Shown here: positions 47,161-57,470 of the stretch, piece after piece
Layout: each line of letters starts with the position of its first letter
Position numbering within the stretch: position 1 is the stretch's first letter
Assembly: GCF_033118175.1 (NCBI RefSeq)
Contig: NC_083699.1
Span: 49,077,001-49,141,000 of the forward strand
Direction: 5' to 3'
Origin: Dama dama
Taxonomy: Eukaryota; Chordata; Mammalia; Artiodactyla; Cervidae
DNA: 64,000 nucleotides
Notes under the pieces: generated by a model
What the model was told of the DNA's origin: nothing
The model's input: the letters and a program-made list of their open reading frames with translations, nothing else
Database searches by the model: none
Program-made: the position numbers and the translations under genes

Positions 47161-48869
47161 AGTTCAGTTCAGTTCAGTCGCTCAGTTGTGTCCAACTCCT
47201 TGCGACTCCATGAACTGCAGCACACCAGGCCTCCCTGTCCATCACCAACTCGCAGAGTTTACCCAAACTCATGTCCATTGAGTCGGTGATGCCATCCAAC
47301 CATCTCATCCTCTGTCATCCCCTTCTCCTCCTGCCCTCAATCTTTCCCAACATCAGGGTCTTTTCCAATGAGTCAGCTCTTCGCATCAGGTGGCCAAAGT
47401 ACTGGAGTTTCAGCTTCAACATCAGTCCTTCCAGTGAACACCCAGGACTGATCTCCTTTAGGATGGACTGGTTGGATCTCCTTGCAGTCCAAGGGACTCT
47501 CAAGAGTCTTCTCCAACACCACAGTTCAAAAGCATCATTCTTCAGCACTCAGCTTTCTTTATAGTCCAACTCTCACATCCATACATGACTACTGGAAAAA
47601 CCATAGCTTTGACTAGATGGATCTTTGTTGACACAGTAATATCTCTGCTTTTTAATATGCTGTCTAGGTTGGTCATAACTTTCCTTCCAAGGAGCAAGTG
47701 TCTTTTAATTTCATGGCTGCAGTCACCAACAGCAGTGATTTTGGAGCCCCCTGAAATAAAGTCAGCCACTGTTTCCACTGTTTCCCCATCTATTTCCCAT
47801 GAAGTGATGGGACCAGATGCCAGGATCTTAGTTTTCTGAATGTTGAGCTTTAAGCCAACTTTTTCACTCTCCTCTTTCACTTTCATCAAGAGGCTTTTTA
47901 GTTCCTCTTCACTTTCTGCCATAAGGGTGGTGTCATCTGCATATCTGAGGTGATTGATATTTCTCCTGGCAATCTTGACTCCAGCTTGTGCTTCCTGAGT
48001 CCAGCATTACTCATGGTGTACTCTGCATATAAGTTAAATAGGGTGACAATATACAGCCTTGGCGTACTCCTTTTCCTATTTGGAACCAGTCTGTTGGTCC
48101 ATGTCCAGTTCTAATTGTTGCTTCCTGACCTGCATACAGGTTTCTCAAGAGGCAGATCAGGTGGTCTGGTATTTCCATCTCTTTCAGAAATTTCCACAGT
48201 TTATAGTGATCCACACAGTCAAAGGCTTTGGCATAGTCAATAAAGCAGAAATAGATGTTTTTCTGGAACTCTCTTGCTTTTTCGATGATCCAGCAGATGT
48301 TGTCAATTTGATCTCTGTTTCCTCTGCCTTTTCTAAAACCAGCTTGAACATCTGGAAGTTCACGGTTCACATATTGCTGAAGCCTGGCTTGGAGAATTTT
48401 GAGCATTACTTTACTAGCATGTGAGATGAGTGCAGTTGTGCGGTAGTTTGAGCATTCTTTGGCAAGGCCGTTCTTTGGGATTGGAATGAAAACTGACCTT
48501 TTCCAGTCCTGTGGCCACTGCTGAGTTTTCCATATTTGCTGACATATTGAGTGCAGCACTTTCACAGCATCATCTTTTAGGATTTGAAATAGCTCAACTG
48601 GAATTCCATCACATCCACTAGCTTTGTTTGTAGTGATGCCTTCTAAGGCCCACTTGACTTCACATTCCAGGATGTCTGGCTCTAGGTGAGTGATCACACC
48701 ATCGTGATTATCTGGGTTGTGAAGATCTTTTTTGTACGGTTCTTCTGTGTATTCTTGCCACCTCTTCTTAATGTCTTCTACTTCTGTTAGGTCCATACCA
48801 TTTCTGTCCTTTATTGAGCCCATTTTTGCATGAAATGTTCCATATGACATTGGAAGAATGTGCTGCTCA
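47161..48869 (-). mobile_element. BovB LINE, 5'-truncated 1.7 kb copy, antisense, with broken reverse transcriptase
   Basis: The 3' end is at the left ('agttcagttcagttcagtcg'). On the minus strand a 279-codon open stretch (48850 down to 48011) covers most of the reverse-transcriptase domain: K-A-S-G-C-D-G-I-P, Q-A-G-F-R-K-G-R-G, C-F-I-D-Y-A-K-A-F-D and G-V-R-Q-G-C-I-L-S-P. It then shifts frame. The Y-A-D-D-T coding segment lies just beyond the shift (about 47.93-47.95 kb), and a further 126-codon stretch (47922-47542) carries the next part. The endonuclease part is missing. A dead copy, opposite to the one at 42.2-43.3 kb. Confidence 0.93.
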
Positions 48870-49315
48870 TTTTTTTTTTTCTCATTTCTAAGTTTTAGGT
48901 AATTTTAAAAATAATAGTAACACATTCAAAGAAATAGAGAAAACTCTGAGGTTTGCTTCAGTGCCCTTCCAAGGCTCCGAGATAGGACCCCACCCCCACC
49001 TTGTGTTTCTGTTCTCTGTTTAGTTCTTCACGGGAGAGTCTCAAGGTCTCTTTGGCCCAAAGCCCCATCTTTTTCCTCCCATAGTCTTTTAATGTTAGTT
49101 ACCACAGATAGTCATTCTCCCCTGTGGATGGTGGGAGAGATGTAGGCAAGAAGAAAGGGGCCCCAGGAAGTGCTCCTGGGGGAGAAGGGCTCGTTTAGCC
49201 CCCTTGCTGCTTTCTGGGTGTTGAATTTTGAAGGTGAGCAGGGTCCTCAGTGCCGGGCAGCCCTGAGGCTTTTTTTTTTTCTTGGTGACTCTTCCTACCT
49301 GGAGATGCCTGTCAG

Positions 49316-49547
49316 TGTGTTGCAGGTGCCATGTACATCACCGGCTTCGCTGAATCCGTGTCAGATCTGCTGAGTCTCAGGAATATCTGGGCCGTGCGAG
49401 GAATATCAGTTGCCGTGCTTCTGGCCTTGCTGGGGATTAACCTAGCAGGTGTCAAATGGATAATCCGCCTCCAGCTGCTGCTGCTGCTCCTGCTTGCCGT
49501 GTCCACCCTGGACTTTGTGGTGGGCTCTTTCACGCACCTGGACCCAG
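49316..49547 (+). CDS. SLC12A8: SLC12A8 coding exon 5 (residues 131-207 plus one base)
   Basis: 232 bases, 77 codons plus one base, entering in phase 0 and leaving in phase 1 at CCAG|gtaagc. It begins CVAGAMYITGFAESVSDLLS, completing membrane segment 3, then encodes segments 4 (about residues 154-175) and 5 (about 178-202, with a seven-leucine run after R-L-Q), ending S-F-T-H-L-D-P. I chose the acceptor at 49314-49315 (cctgtcag) because it preserves C-V-A, as in the human protein as I recall it. A second AG lies 10 bases downstream and would shift the frame. SLC12A8/CCC9 has been proposed to carry amino acids and polyamines, and disputedly nicotinamide mononucleotide. Confidence 0.95.
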
Positions 49548-50051
49548 GTAAGCCTTTGGGAGTTCAGTCGCAGACCTTAGGGGGGTCTGCACTGCTTCCT
49601 AGATGTTGGTAGGTCTGAGTATGCAGAACGACCCCTGATAGCCTTTGCCTGCAGTGAGCGTGTGCTGTGCCTGGAGCAGGTGAGAATGTGTCCTGGTGCA
49701 GCTTCTCTTGTACATTGTACATCTTCCCTTGTACATTGCTTCTTTTTATTTTCTTTCTGTTAGAAAAAAAGAAAATTTCGATAAGGGACAGAATAAAGTA
49801 GAACTGCTTTAGTCAAAGATAAATTCTTGATAGGAATTGTAGATAAACAGATTTGGGAGTAGGGAGGGTAATAGATTTTAATTTTATCTGTCCTATTATT
49901 ATTATTTTTTTTAAAAGGACTTGATGCGAGCATAACAAATGTTAACAAATGTCATTTCTGGGAAATGCAGACAGATGTATGTTTGATTATATTTTCAATA
50001 TTGATTTTTAATTTTTTAAATTCTTTTTCTTTCTTTTTAAAAATTTTTTAA

Positions 50052-50098
50052 TTTTTTTCCCATTTATTTTTATTAGTTGGAGGCTAATTACTTTACAT
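50052..50098 (-). mobile_element. Bovine L1 3'-end fragment, antisense, very short
   Basis: 'cccatttatttttattagtt' followed by 'ggaggctaattactttaca' is the terminal ~45 bases of the ruminant L1 3' UTR, as also found at 52.4 kb. T-rich sequence precedes it, as expected for an antisense tail. Confidence 0.75.
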
Positions 50099-50594
50099 AC
50101 TGATTTTTTAAAAAACAAAAATATGAATCCACTAAGGTTAAAGAACGACAGCAAACAGCTGGATATTCTTTTGCACCATTGGAAATGGTGTCATATGTTG
50201 GTTATCAATCACTGTTTACTCTAATCCTGGGTTTCTGCAGCCTTGATGATGCCTGGCAACTCTAATCCTAATTCCTATGCTTTGAGTTAGAGTCTGTTAC
50301 CCAAAGTGTCCATAACTGTATCAATGTGATTTGTGATTTGGAATGGTTTGGCATCAAAAGTCTTTGTTTCTCTCCAGAGTACAGAACTATTCCTGGGATG
50401 CTGTAGGAAAAAGATAACTACCTGATATTTCACACTTTGGGGACTTTGTATTTTTATGGCGATAGTGACTGGACATCTATGTTGGAATATGGACAGAGAG
50501 AGGGCGATGGGGCCACTAGCTGTGTTAACAAAGAAAAAGGAAAGAGATCAGGAGCACAGACCAGCCATCTCTAATGGTGATGGCAGCGATGGCA

Positions 50595-50785
50595 GCTATA
50601 TCGGATGAGCACTTCTGTGCCAGGCATTTTGGCTAGCACCTCCCAGGGCTTATCTCATTATCATAAGCTCATGGAGGAGAAACCATTACACTCCTTTCAC
50701 AGATGAGGAAAGTGGGGATTATATAGTTTATAGTAACACTTGGCAGAGCCAAGTATGAAATGGATCTGTTTGATGGTAAAGCTGT
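50595..50785 (-). repeat. MIR SINE, antisense
   Basis: 'gagcacttctgtgccaggca', 'cttatctcattatcataagc' and 'ttcacagatgaggaaagtgg' are the reverse-strand MIR landmarks. Confidence 0.75.
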
Positions 50786-51957
50786 GCTCTTCCCTGAGAT
50801 GGGAACAGTCACCGTCTGTCTGTGGTATCGGCTCTGCTTTTCCCCTTCAAGGCTGTCCCTGCGGTGTGTTCTAAACAGTCTCATCTTTCATAAAAGTATT
50901 GGTTGTGGGAAGGTGAGAAATCAGTTGGTACACCCTGATCTAGCCTTTTGCTTTTTCATATGTTAAGATTCTTTTGTGGTAAAATAGTCACTTACCTGAG
51001 CTCCTGGAATGCCCCCCACCCTCTGGCCTCCTGGTCCATCCCCCAGAACCTCCAGACGGCCCCATGATCCAGCATCTAAAGTGTTAACCCCTGTGCAGTG
51101 CGGGACACCCAGGGCCACTCCGATGCTAAGGGCCAATGCGGTGTCCAGACTGATCACCTCGAGCCTGAACTTTGCAGCTTCCTGAACATTTGCAGCATCT
51201 CCTTTGGAGAGAAGGAGTGATTTTTCTTTTCCTGGCTCTGCACCACGCTGCTGAGACAGCCCACATCCTGAGAGAGACCTGCTGGCTGTTTGGCCATCAA
51301 ACTGTCAGTGAAGAAGAAAGAGGATGTATTCCAGCCGCTTTGCCTGGGTCCCTTCCCCACATTGACGTGGTTGCTGAAAGAGCATAAGTAGTTAAATTGC
51401 AAAGTGATGCTACTGGCTTCTTTGAAACCTCAGTAGGCTGAAGTATTTGCCTTCCTGATTAGAAGTTTTCTTGGCTACCCTTCTGACTTACTCCCGATAT
51501 TTCTCTTTTCTTCTGGTCAGTACATTACCAGGGTGTAGTGTGAAATGAAATTTATTTTCAATCATTCCCATAGCAACTGGCCCCTCTAGAATCTGGTTTT
51601 GGTATCACTAGTGTTTTATATGGGCTGCTTTCTTTGCAGTTAAAAATCTAAACTGAAACTAGACCATAAACTGTTAGAATGGATTTCGCAGAATGATTTC
51701 AACTCTTTTTTTTTTTTCTAAATGATGTACGCATAGACATTAAAAAAAAAAAACCCAAAACTGGAAAAGCGACTGGAGGGAACTAAGCCCAGGTGTTAAC
51801 AGTGGTCGTCTTTCTGCTGAGGTTATAAGTGGCTGTATTATCTTATTTCAACTTTTCCTTCAGTTGGTTAGTGCTACTTAAAAAAAAAAAAAAAAAAAGC
51901 CTTTAGTTTTTAGAGCAGTTTTAGGTTTATAGAAAATTAGCACATAGTACAGAAGTC

Positions 51958-52182
51958 CCCGGATTACCAAGTGGCTCAGGGGTAAAGAATCTACCTGCCA
52001 GTGCAAGAGCCGCAGTAGACATGGGTTTGATTCCTGGGTTGGGAAGATCCCCTGGAGGAGGAAATGGCAACCCACTCCAGTATTCTTGTCTGGAAAATTC
52101 TGTGGACAGAGAAGCCGGACGGGCTTCTGTCCATGGGGTTGCAGAGTCGGACACGACTGAGCATGCGTACAACACAGTGCAG
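51958..52182 (+). mobile_element. Bov-tA SINE, sense, inserted in the L1M
   Basis: 'attaccaagtggctcagggg', 'tgcaagagccgcagtagaca', 'atggcaacccactccagtat' and 'gtcggacacgactgagcatg' give Bov-tA. The 8-base repeat CAGAAGTC (51950-51957 and 52183-52190) flanks it, and L1M sequence lies on both sides. Confidence 0.93.
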
Positions 52183-52393
52183 CAGAAGTCTCCATGTCCT
52201 TTATGTCTGCTTTCCCTACCGGTTTCCCCTATGACACCCTGCATCAGTATGATATGTCTGTTATCACTGGTGAACCAATAGTGACACAATTTATTAACTA
52301 AAGCCCATGGTTTAGATGAGGGTTCATCCTTTATGTTTATAGTTAATCCTTTAGTTCTATAGGTTTTGACAAATATATATTTGTCCATCATTA

Positions 52394-52669
52394 TGAGGAG
52401 GGCACGGCAACTCACTCCACTATTCTTTTTTTTTCCCGTTTATTTTTATTAGTTGGAGGCTAATTACTTTACAATATTGTAGTGGTTTTGTCATACGTTG
52501 ACATGAATCAGCCATGGAGTTACATGTATTCCCCATCCCGATCCCCGCTCCCACACTCCACTATTCTTACCTGGAGAATCTCATGGACAGAGGAGCCTGG
52601 AGGTCTACAGTCCACTGGGTCTCAAAGAGTTGGACATGACTGAAGTGACTTTGCACGCATACATGCATG
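52394..52669 (+). mobile_element. Bov-tA SINE, 5'-truncated, sense, itself interrupted by an L1
   Basis: The left part starts 'gaggagggcacggcaactca'; the right part runs 'acctggagaatctcatggac', 'gagttggacatgactgaagt' and ends in a CATG-rich tail. CATCATTA (52386-52393 and 52670-52677) flanks the whole unit, showing that it entered the L1M as one piece. The bovine L1 fragment at 52428-52553 splits it. Confidence 0.92.
52428..52553 (-). mobile_element. Bovine L1 3'-end fragment inserted in a SINE
   Basis: It starts with the T-run of its antisense tail, then 'ttattagttggaggctaatt', 'caatattgtagtggttttgt', 'gacatgaatcagccatggag' and 'tacatgtattccccatcccg', the reverse strand of the ruminant L1 3' UTR. 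A perfect 15-base target duplication CACTCCACTATTCTT (52413-52427 and 52554-52568) consists of SINE sequence. Confidence 0.95.
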
Positions 52670-54221
52670 CATCATTACAGTATCATACAGAATAGTTTTA
52701 ATGCCTGAAATATTCCATCTATTTCATTCCCTTCCTATCCCTACTCCTGAATTCCTGGCAACCTGATGAACTCACTGATCTTTTCAGTACCTTTATATTT
52801 TGCCTCTCCCAGAGTACCATATAGTTGAAATATACAGTATACAGATTTTTACACTAAGTATTCAAGGTTTCTCCATGTTTTTTTGTGCCTTGATAGCTCA
52901 TATCTTTCTATTACTGAATAACATTCCATTGAGTAGGTATGCTACAGATTTATTTGTTTGTTTTGAGGTTTCTTTTTTTCTTTTTTTGGTCCATTCACCT
53001 ATTGAAGGACATTTTTGTCACTTACAATTTTGGCAATTATGAATAAGACTTCTATGAACACTTGTGTGAAGGTTTTGTGAAGATATAATGTTTAAACCCA
53101 TTTGAATAAATACCTAGGAGCATGGCTGCTAGATCACATGGTAAGACTATATTTACCTTTGTAAGACATTGCCAGACTGTCTTCCAAAGTGGCTATACCA
53201 TTTTGCATTCACTTTAGCAACAAATGAGAGTTTTTATTGTTCCACATCCTCATCAGCATTTGGTGGTGTCAGTTTCTTGGATTTTAGCTATTCTGGGAGG
53301 GGCATATTGATATCTATTGTTTTAATTTGCAGCTCCCTAAGAATATGATATTGAGCCTGTTTTCATGTGCTCATTTGACATCTGTATATGATCTTCCGTG
53401 AGGTGTCTTTTGCCTGTTTTTTGGGTTGTTTTCTTATCATTGAGTTTTAAGAAGTCTTTGTATATTTTGGATCCTTTATCATCATATGTATTTCGCAAAT
53501 ATTTTTCCCAGTCTGTGGCTTGTCTTTTCATTCTTTTAACAGAGCCTTTTGTAGAGCAGATGTTTTTAATTGTAATGAAGTCTAACGTTAGTTTTTCCTT
53601 CTTTCTCAGATCATGCTCTTGGTGGTGTATTTAAAAACTCACTATTAAACCCAAGGTCACCTGGATTTTCTATGTTATCTTCTAGAAGGTTTATAATTTT
53701 GTGTTTTACATTTAGGTCTGTGATCCATTTTGAGTTAATTTTTGTGGAATGTATAAACTAAGTATCTAAATTTTTTTGGCATGTAGATGTCCAGTCATTC
53801 TAGCACCATTTGTTAAAAAGAGTATCCTATTGTCACTGAACTGCATTTGATCCTTTACGAAAGATCAGTTGACTGTATTGCATGGGTCTGTTTTTGGGCT
53901 CTTTATTCTGTTTTCTTGCTCTACTTATCTGTTTTCCAATATCACTCTTTTGGATTATTATAGCTATATAGTGAGTCTTGAAGGTGGGCAGTGTCAGTCC
54001 TCCAACTTTGTCCTTTTTCACTATGTGTTATTTTTAAGGTCAGGAAAAATAATTTTTTGGAATACACTTAAAAATCTAACTTTATTTCTTTCTTTCAATA
54101 TAAATGACTTTAAAAAGCCAAACAATCATAAATGTATAAAGAAAAAAGGTAAAACTTAAAAAAAAAAACAACCGAAAAACCCTCCATTTCCTGACTCTGC
54201 TCTTCAGAGGGAGATTGGTAG

Positions 54222-54730
54222 GTATTTGTTATTTATTGTTGCTGAACAGATTACCCCCAGATTTAGTGGCACAAAGCAACAATAAGCATTATTATTTCTC
54301 GCTTTTTCTGTGTGCTGGGAATTTGGGTCTGGTTTGGTTGAAGGTTCTGGTTCAGGTTTTCTCATGAGGTTCAGGGACTGCAGACTTACTAAAGCTTAGC
54401 TGGAGCTGGCTGGCAAGTTGGTATTGGTTGCTGGCAGAAGGCCTCAGTTCCTCTCCATGTGGTCCTTTCCAAAGAGCTATTTGAGTGTCAAGTCATGAGG
54501 TAGCTGGATTCCCCAAGGACATACAAGAGAGGGAGTGAGCAAGAGAGAGAGCGAGCCATCCTTTTCATGATCTAGCCTCAGAAATCCCATAACAGCACTT
54601 TTACCACAATCTGTTTGTTAGAAGTGAGTGACTTAGTCTGGCCCTCATTCAAAGGGAGGGGATTTAGTTTCTACCTTTTGAATGGAGAAGTGTCAAAGGA
54701 TTTGCAGACACATTTAAAAACCACAGCAGT
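54222..54730. repeat. Old 'gtggcttaaaacaa' repeat, copy 3 of 3
   Basis: It begins 'attgttgctgaacagattac', passes 'gcagaaggcctcagttcctc', 'catgatctagcctcagaaat' and 'gttagaagtgagtgacttag', and ends 'cagacacatttaaaaaccac'. It is the best-preserved of the three copies. Confidence 0.65.
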
Positions 54731-54739
54731 TAAGTTTAA

Positions 54740-55440
54740 AATCAGAAAACAAATACACGTGTCAAATTTTATTTTTCCTTTTATTTCAAAGACAAAGTTA
54801 ATGTTTTTATGTTGTAAATTTTTAAAATTTTTGAAATATAAAGTAAAAAGTAAAAGTATTTTCCCCTTACTCCATTCTCCCACTACCATTCCCAGAGGGA
54901 GATTGGTGAATATCTTTCCAGTCTATTTTCTATATGTGTACAAGCATATATGCACATGTTTACATACATAAACCTGTAAATGTAGTTCTTTGTGAAAATG
55001 TAATTCTATATTGTTTTGCTGCACTTCCTTTCCCACCCAATGATATATCACAGACATCCTGCAATGGCAGTACGTTTAGGATTCCCTTGTTCTTTTATAT
55101 CACCTGCAGAGTATTCCATATCCACATAAAACATTAATTTATTGATAGATATTTAGGTTTTCACAGTTTGTTGTTATTACATGTTGCCAATATGAATATC
55201 CTTGTACAAAATTTGAAGGATTATTTCTGGAGGATCAAGTCTTATCAATAGCACTCATAGGGCAAAGATCAAGCACATTGAACATTTTGTTAGATTCTAC
55301 CAAATGGCCTTGTAATAATGTTGTTCCTTTCTGAACACCTAGTAACAGTATGTAAGAGTTATTCCCCATACCCTTGACAGTATTGGATATGTTCAGTCTT
55401 TTAAATTTCTGCCGTTTGTGTTGGGCAAAAATTGTGATCT
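54740..55440 (-). repeat. Old L1M-type 3' fragment, antisense
   Basis: 'ccattcccagagggagattg', 'gaatatccttgtacaaaatt', 'caaatggccttgtaataatg' and 'gtgttgggcaaaaattgtga' follow the order of the antisense L1M 3' end. Confidence 0.5.
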
Positions 55441-55572
55441 TTTTAAAATTTTGCTTTTCTTAAGTCATTACTGAGGATAATTGTATTCATTTTTTAAATT
55501 GCTACTTTTATTTCTTTATCTTTGCATTGTCTGTACTCTTATTTTTCCTTTAGATTGTTTTACCTTTTAATG

Positions 55573-55656
55573 TATTGGGTTGGCCAAAAATTTCATTTGG
55601 GTTCTTCTGTAAGATGTTATGGAAAAACTCAAAGGAACTTTTTGACTAACCCAATA
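55573..55656. mobile_element. Mariner-derived miniature inverted-repeat element
   Basis: This 84-base unit begins TATTGGGTTGGCCAAAAA and ends with its imperfect complement (TTTTTGACTAACCCAATA), bounded by TA. The two halves fold on each other through 'cttctgtaagatgttatgg'. It matches the small palindromic mariner elements common in ruminant and other mammalian genomes. It does not code and needs a transposase from elsewhere. Confidence 0.88.
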
Positions 55657-55898
55657 TTATAGCTCTTCTACCTTAACAATTAATTCAACATAAAGCAAAT
55701 ATTTATTTAGCTTTATGTTAGTGCTAGACAATGTTTGTTATATGTTGAAAAAATTTTCCTAATATGTCATTTTTTCTTTTTGTATTAATTTTTATATGTA
55801 ATAAAATATAAAAATATTAATTTTGAGTCACATTGTGTATTCTGATTGCTTTCTTTTTGTATTTTTTTCAACTTTTCCTAAAATTAAATTCACTCCAT

Positions 55899-56336
55899 GT
55901 ATTAGTTTCCTAGAACTGCTTTATTAAATTACAACTTGGTGACTTAAAACAGCAGTAGTGTATTCATCTCCAGCTCTGGAGGCTGAGCATCTGAAATTGA
56001 GCAGGGCTGCCCACCCTTCAAAGGCTGTGGAGGAGAATGTGTCCTGCCTCCTCCCACTTCTGACGGCTGCAGGAATTCCTTGGCTTGTGGTCATATCACT
56101 CTCGTCTTGCCTCTATCTTCACATGGTCTTCTCCTCTTGCCTGTGCTCTATATGTGTCTTGTAAGGTCAATTTGTCATTGGAAATAGGTTCAACCTAGCT
56201 AATTCCAGGTGATCTCATCTCAAGAGCCTTAATTATATCTGAAAAGATCTTTTGTCTTTCCAAATAAGATTACATCCACAGGTTTCCAGCAGTAGGATGT
56301 GGACATCTTTTGGCAGGCCACCAGTCAATCCAACAC
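55899..56336 (-). repeat. MLT1-type MaLR LTR, antisense
   Basis: 'gtattagtttcctagaactg', 'ggtgacttaaaacagcagta', 'ggaattccttggcttgtggt', 'tcttcacatggtcttctcct' and 'tccaaataagattacatcca' are the reverse strand of MLT1 in order, ending 'ggatgtggacatcttttggc'. Confidence 0.72.
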
Positions 56337-56692
56337 CTTTAATTTTTTTCATTTGCTTGATTTTCTAGGTGATTATCACTGTTTTTAACAGTTCTCCATA
56401 GCGTTTTCAAATACTTAACAGGCATTTTCTTCTGTGCTCCCTTTGTTATGTTTTCTCGTGGAGGCTCCCTCTTTGTCGTCCTTCTGGATGGACAGTCTTA
56501 GGCCTGGATCATGGCTGTTGTACTGGTACTTGTATTTCCTATTCCCAGGTGTTGGTTCCTGTTGTCTGTATCCCAAGTCATCATCTTTTATCTATGATGG
56601 AATATGTTACTTTTCCACTTTCATATGTGATTGGTAGGAGATGTAAAAATCTAGGCTGAAAATCATTTTCCCTTTTGTAATACTGTGATCTA

Positions 56693-56728
56693 TAATTAGA
56701 TAGATAGATATATATAGATAAATAGATG
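56693..56728. repeat. (TAGA)n-like microsatellite
   Basis: Imperfect TAGA/TATA tetranucleotide units. A related TATC run lies at 57183-57202 inside the neighbouring LTR. Confidence 0.75.
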
Positions 56729-56754
56729 TGGTCTTCATTCATTCCTGGCATGGA

Positions 56755-57470
56755 ACCCCTAAAAACCTTAGAATTTCCAGTGATGAGAACTCTGAGGTGT
56801 CTTTATGTTAATTAGATGACTTATGGAAGGCACCTCAGGATGGGGGCTGGTTGCCAGTGGAGCCAACCTTGTGATTTCAGAGTTGGAACTTTCAGTCACC
56901 CTCCTTCCCCCACCTCAGGGAGGAGAAGAGTGGTTGGAGATTGAGCTCAAACACCAATGACCAAGGATCTAATCAACCATGCCTGGGTAATGAAACCTTC
57001 ATAAAAACCTTAAAGGGCTAGGTGTGGAGAGCTCCTGGGTTGGTGAACACATGACAATGAGGGGAGAGTGGCTTTCAGAGAGTGTGGACGCTCCATACCT
57101 TGCCCTGTGCATCTCTTCCACTTGGCTGTGGTTGAGTGATATCCCTTTGTAATAAACCGGTGATCTAGTAAGATCTCTGAGTTATCTATCTATATCTATC
57201 TAAGTTCTCTGAGTCCTGTGAGTCACTCTAGCAAATTAACTGAAGCCAAGGAGGGGATATTTGAAACCTCCAATCTATAGCCTGTAGCTCAGAAGTACAG
57301 GGGACAGCCTGGACTTAGGAGTGCCATCTGAAGAGGAGGAGGCAGTCTGGTAGGATGGAGCCCTGAGTTGTGGGATATGATACTCTCTCTGGGTAGGCAG
57401 TGTCAGAATTAAGTTGAATTGTAGGATACAGAGCTAAATTGCCAGAGGATTGCTTCATATGGGGAAGTAA
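56755..57470 (+). repeat. Old ERVL-like LTR, copy 3 of 3, sense
   Basis: 'tcaggatgggggctggttgc', 'aaccttgtgatttcagagtt', 'aatcaaccatgcctgggtaa', 'tgtaataaaccggtgatcta' and 'gaattaagttgaattgtagg' mark the family shared with 31.1 and 34.7 kb. A TATC microsatellite has expanded just after the poly(A)-like signal, and 'gatctctgagt' to 'gttctctgagt' is partly repeated around it. Confidence 0.65.

Larger units (their letters stand above)
39473..49315 (+). other. SLC12A8: SLC12A8 intron 4 (about 9.8 kb)
   Basis: Donor gtgagg; the acceptor has a 12-14 T run about 45 bases upstream but a purine-interrupted stretch (ctggagatgcctgtcag) next to the AG. It holds three BovB copies in alternating orientation, two or more L1 pieces and a SINE. 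The stretches 39.5-40.9, 43.55-44.56, 46.57-47.16 and 48.87-49.3 kb are unique sequence with no gene that I can support. Confidence 0.85.
51887..54040 (-). mobile_element. L1MA/L1MB-type LINE 3' part, antisense, host of a three-level nest
   Basis: It begins 'tttagagcagttttaggttt', continues between the inserted SINEs with 'aaagcccatggtttagatga' and 'tataggttttgacaaatata', and after them with 'cagtatcatacagaatagtt', 'aataaatacctaggagcatg', 'tgtgatccattttgagttaa' and 'tttggattattatagctata'. This is the unbroken antisense order of an old L1 3' UTR plus the ORF2 end. Frames are broken throughout. Confidence 0.8.

Noticed and set aside
49326..49612. A 93-codon frame starting at M-Y-I-T-G-F read as an independent gene
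   Set aside because: It is the SLC12A8 exon 5 frame opened at an internal methionine and run past the gtaagc donor into the intron.
57183..57202. TATC run as a possible direct-repeat array of interest
   Set aside because: A short microsatellite expansion inside an old LTR, not an array with spacers.
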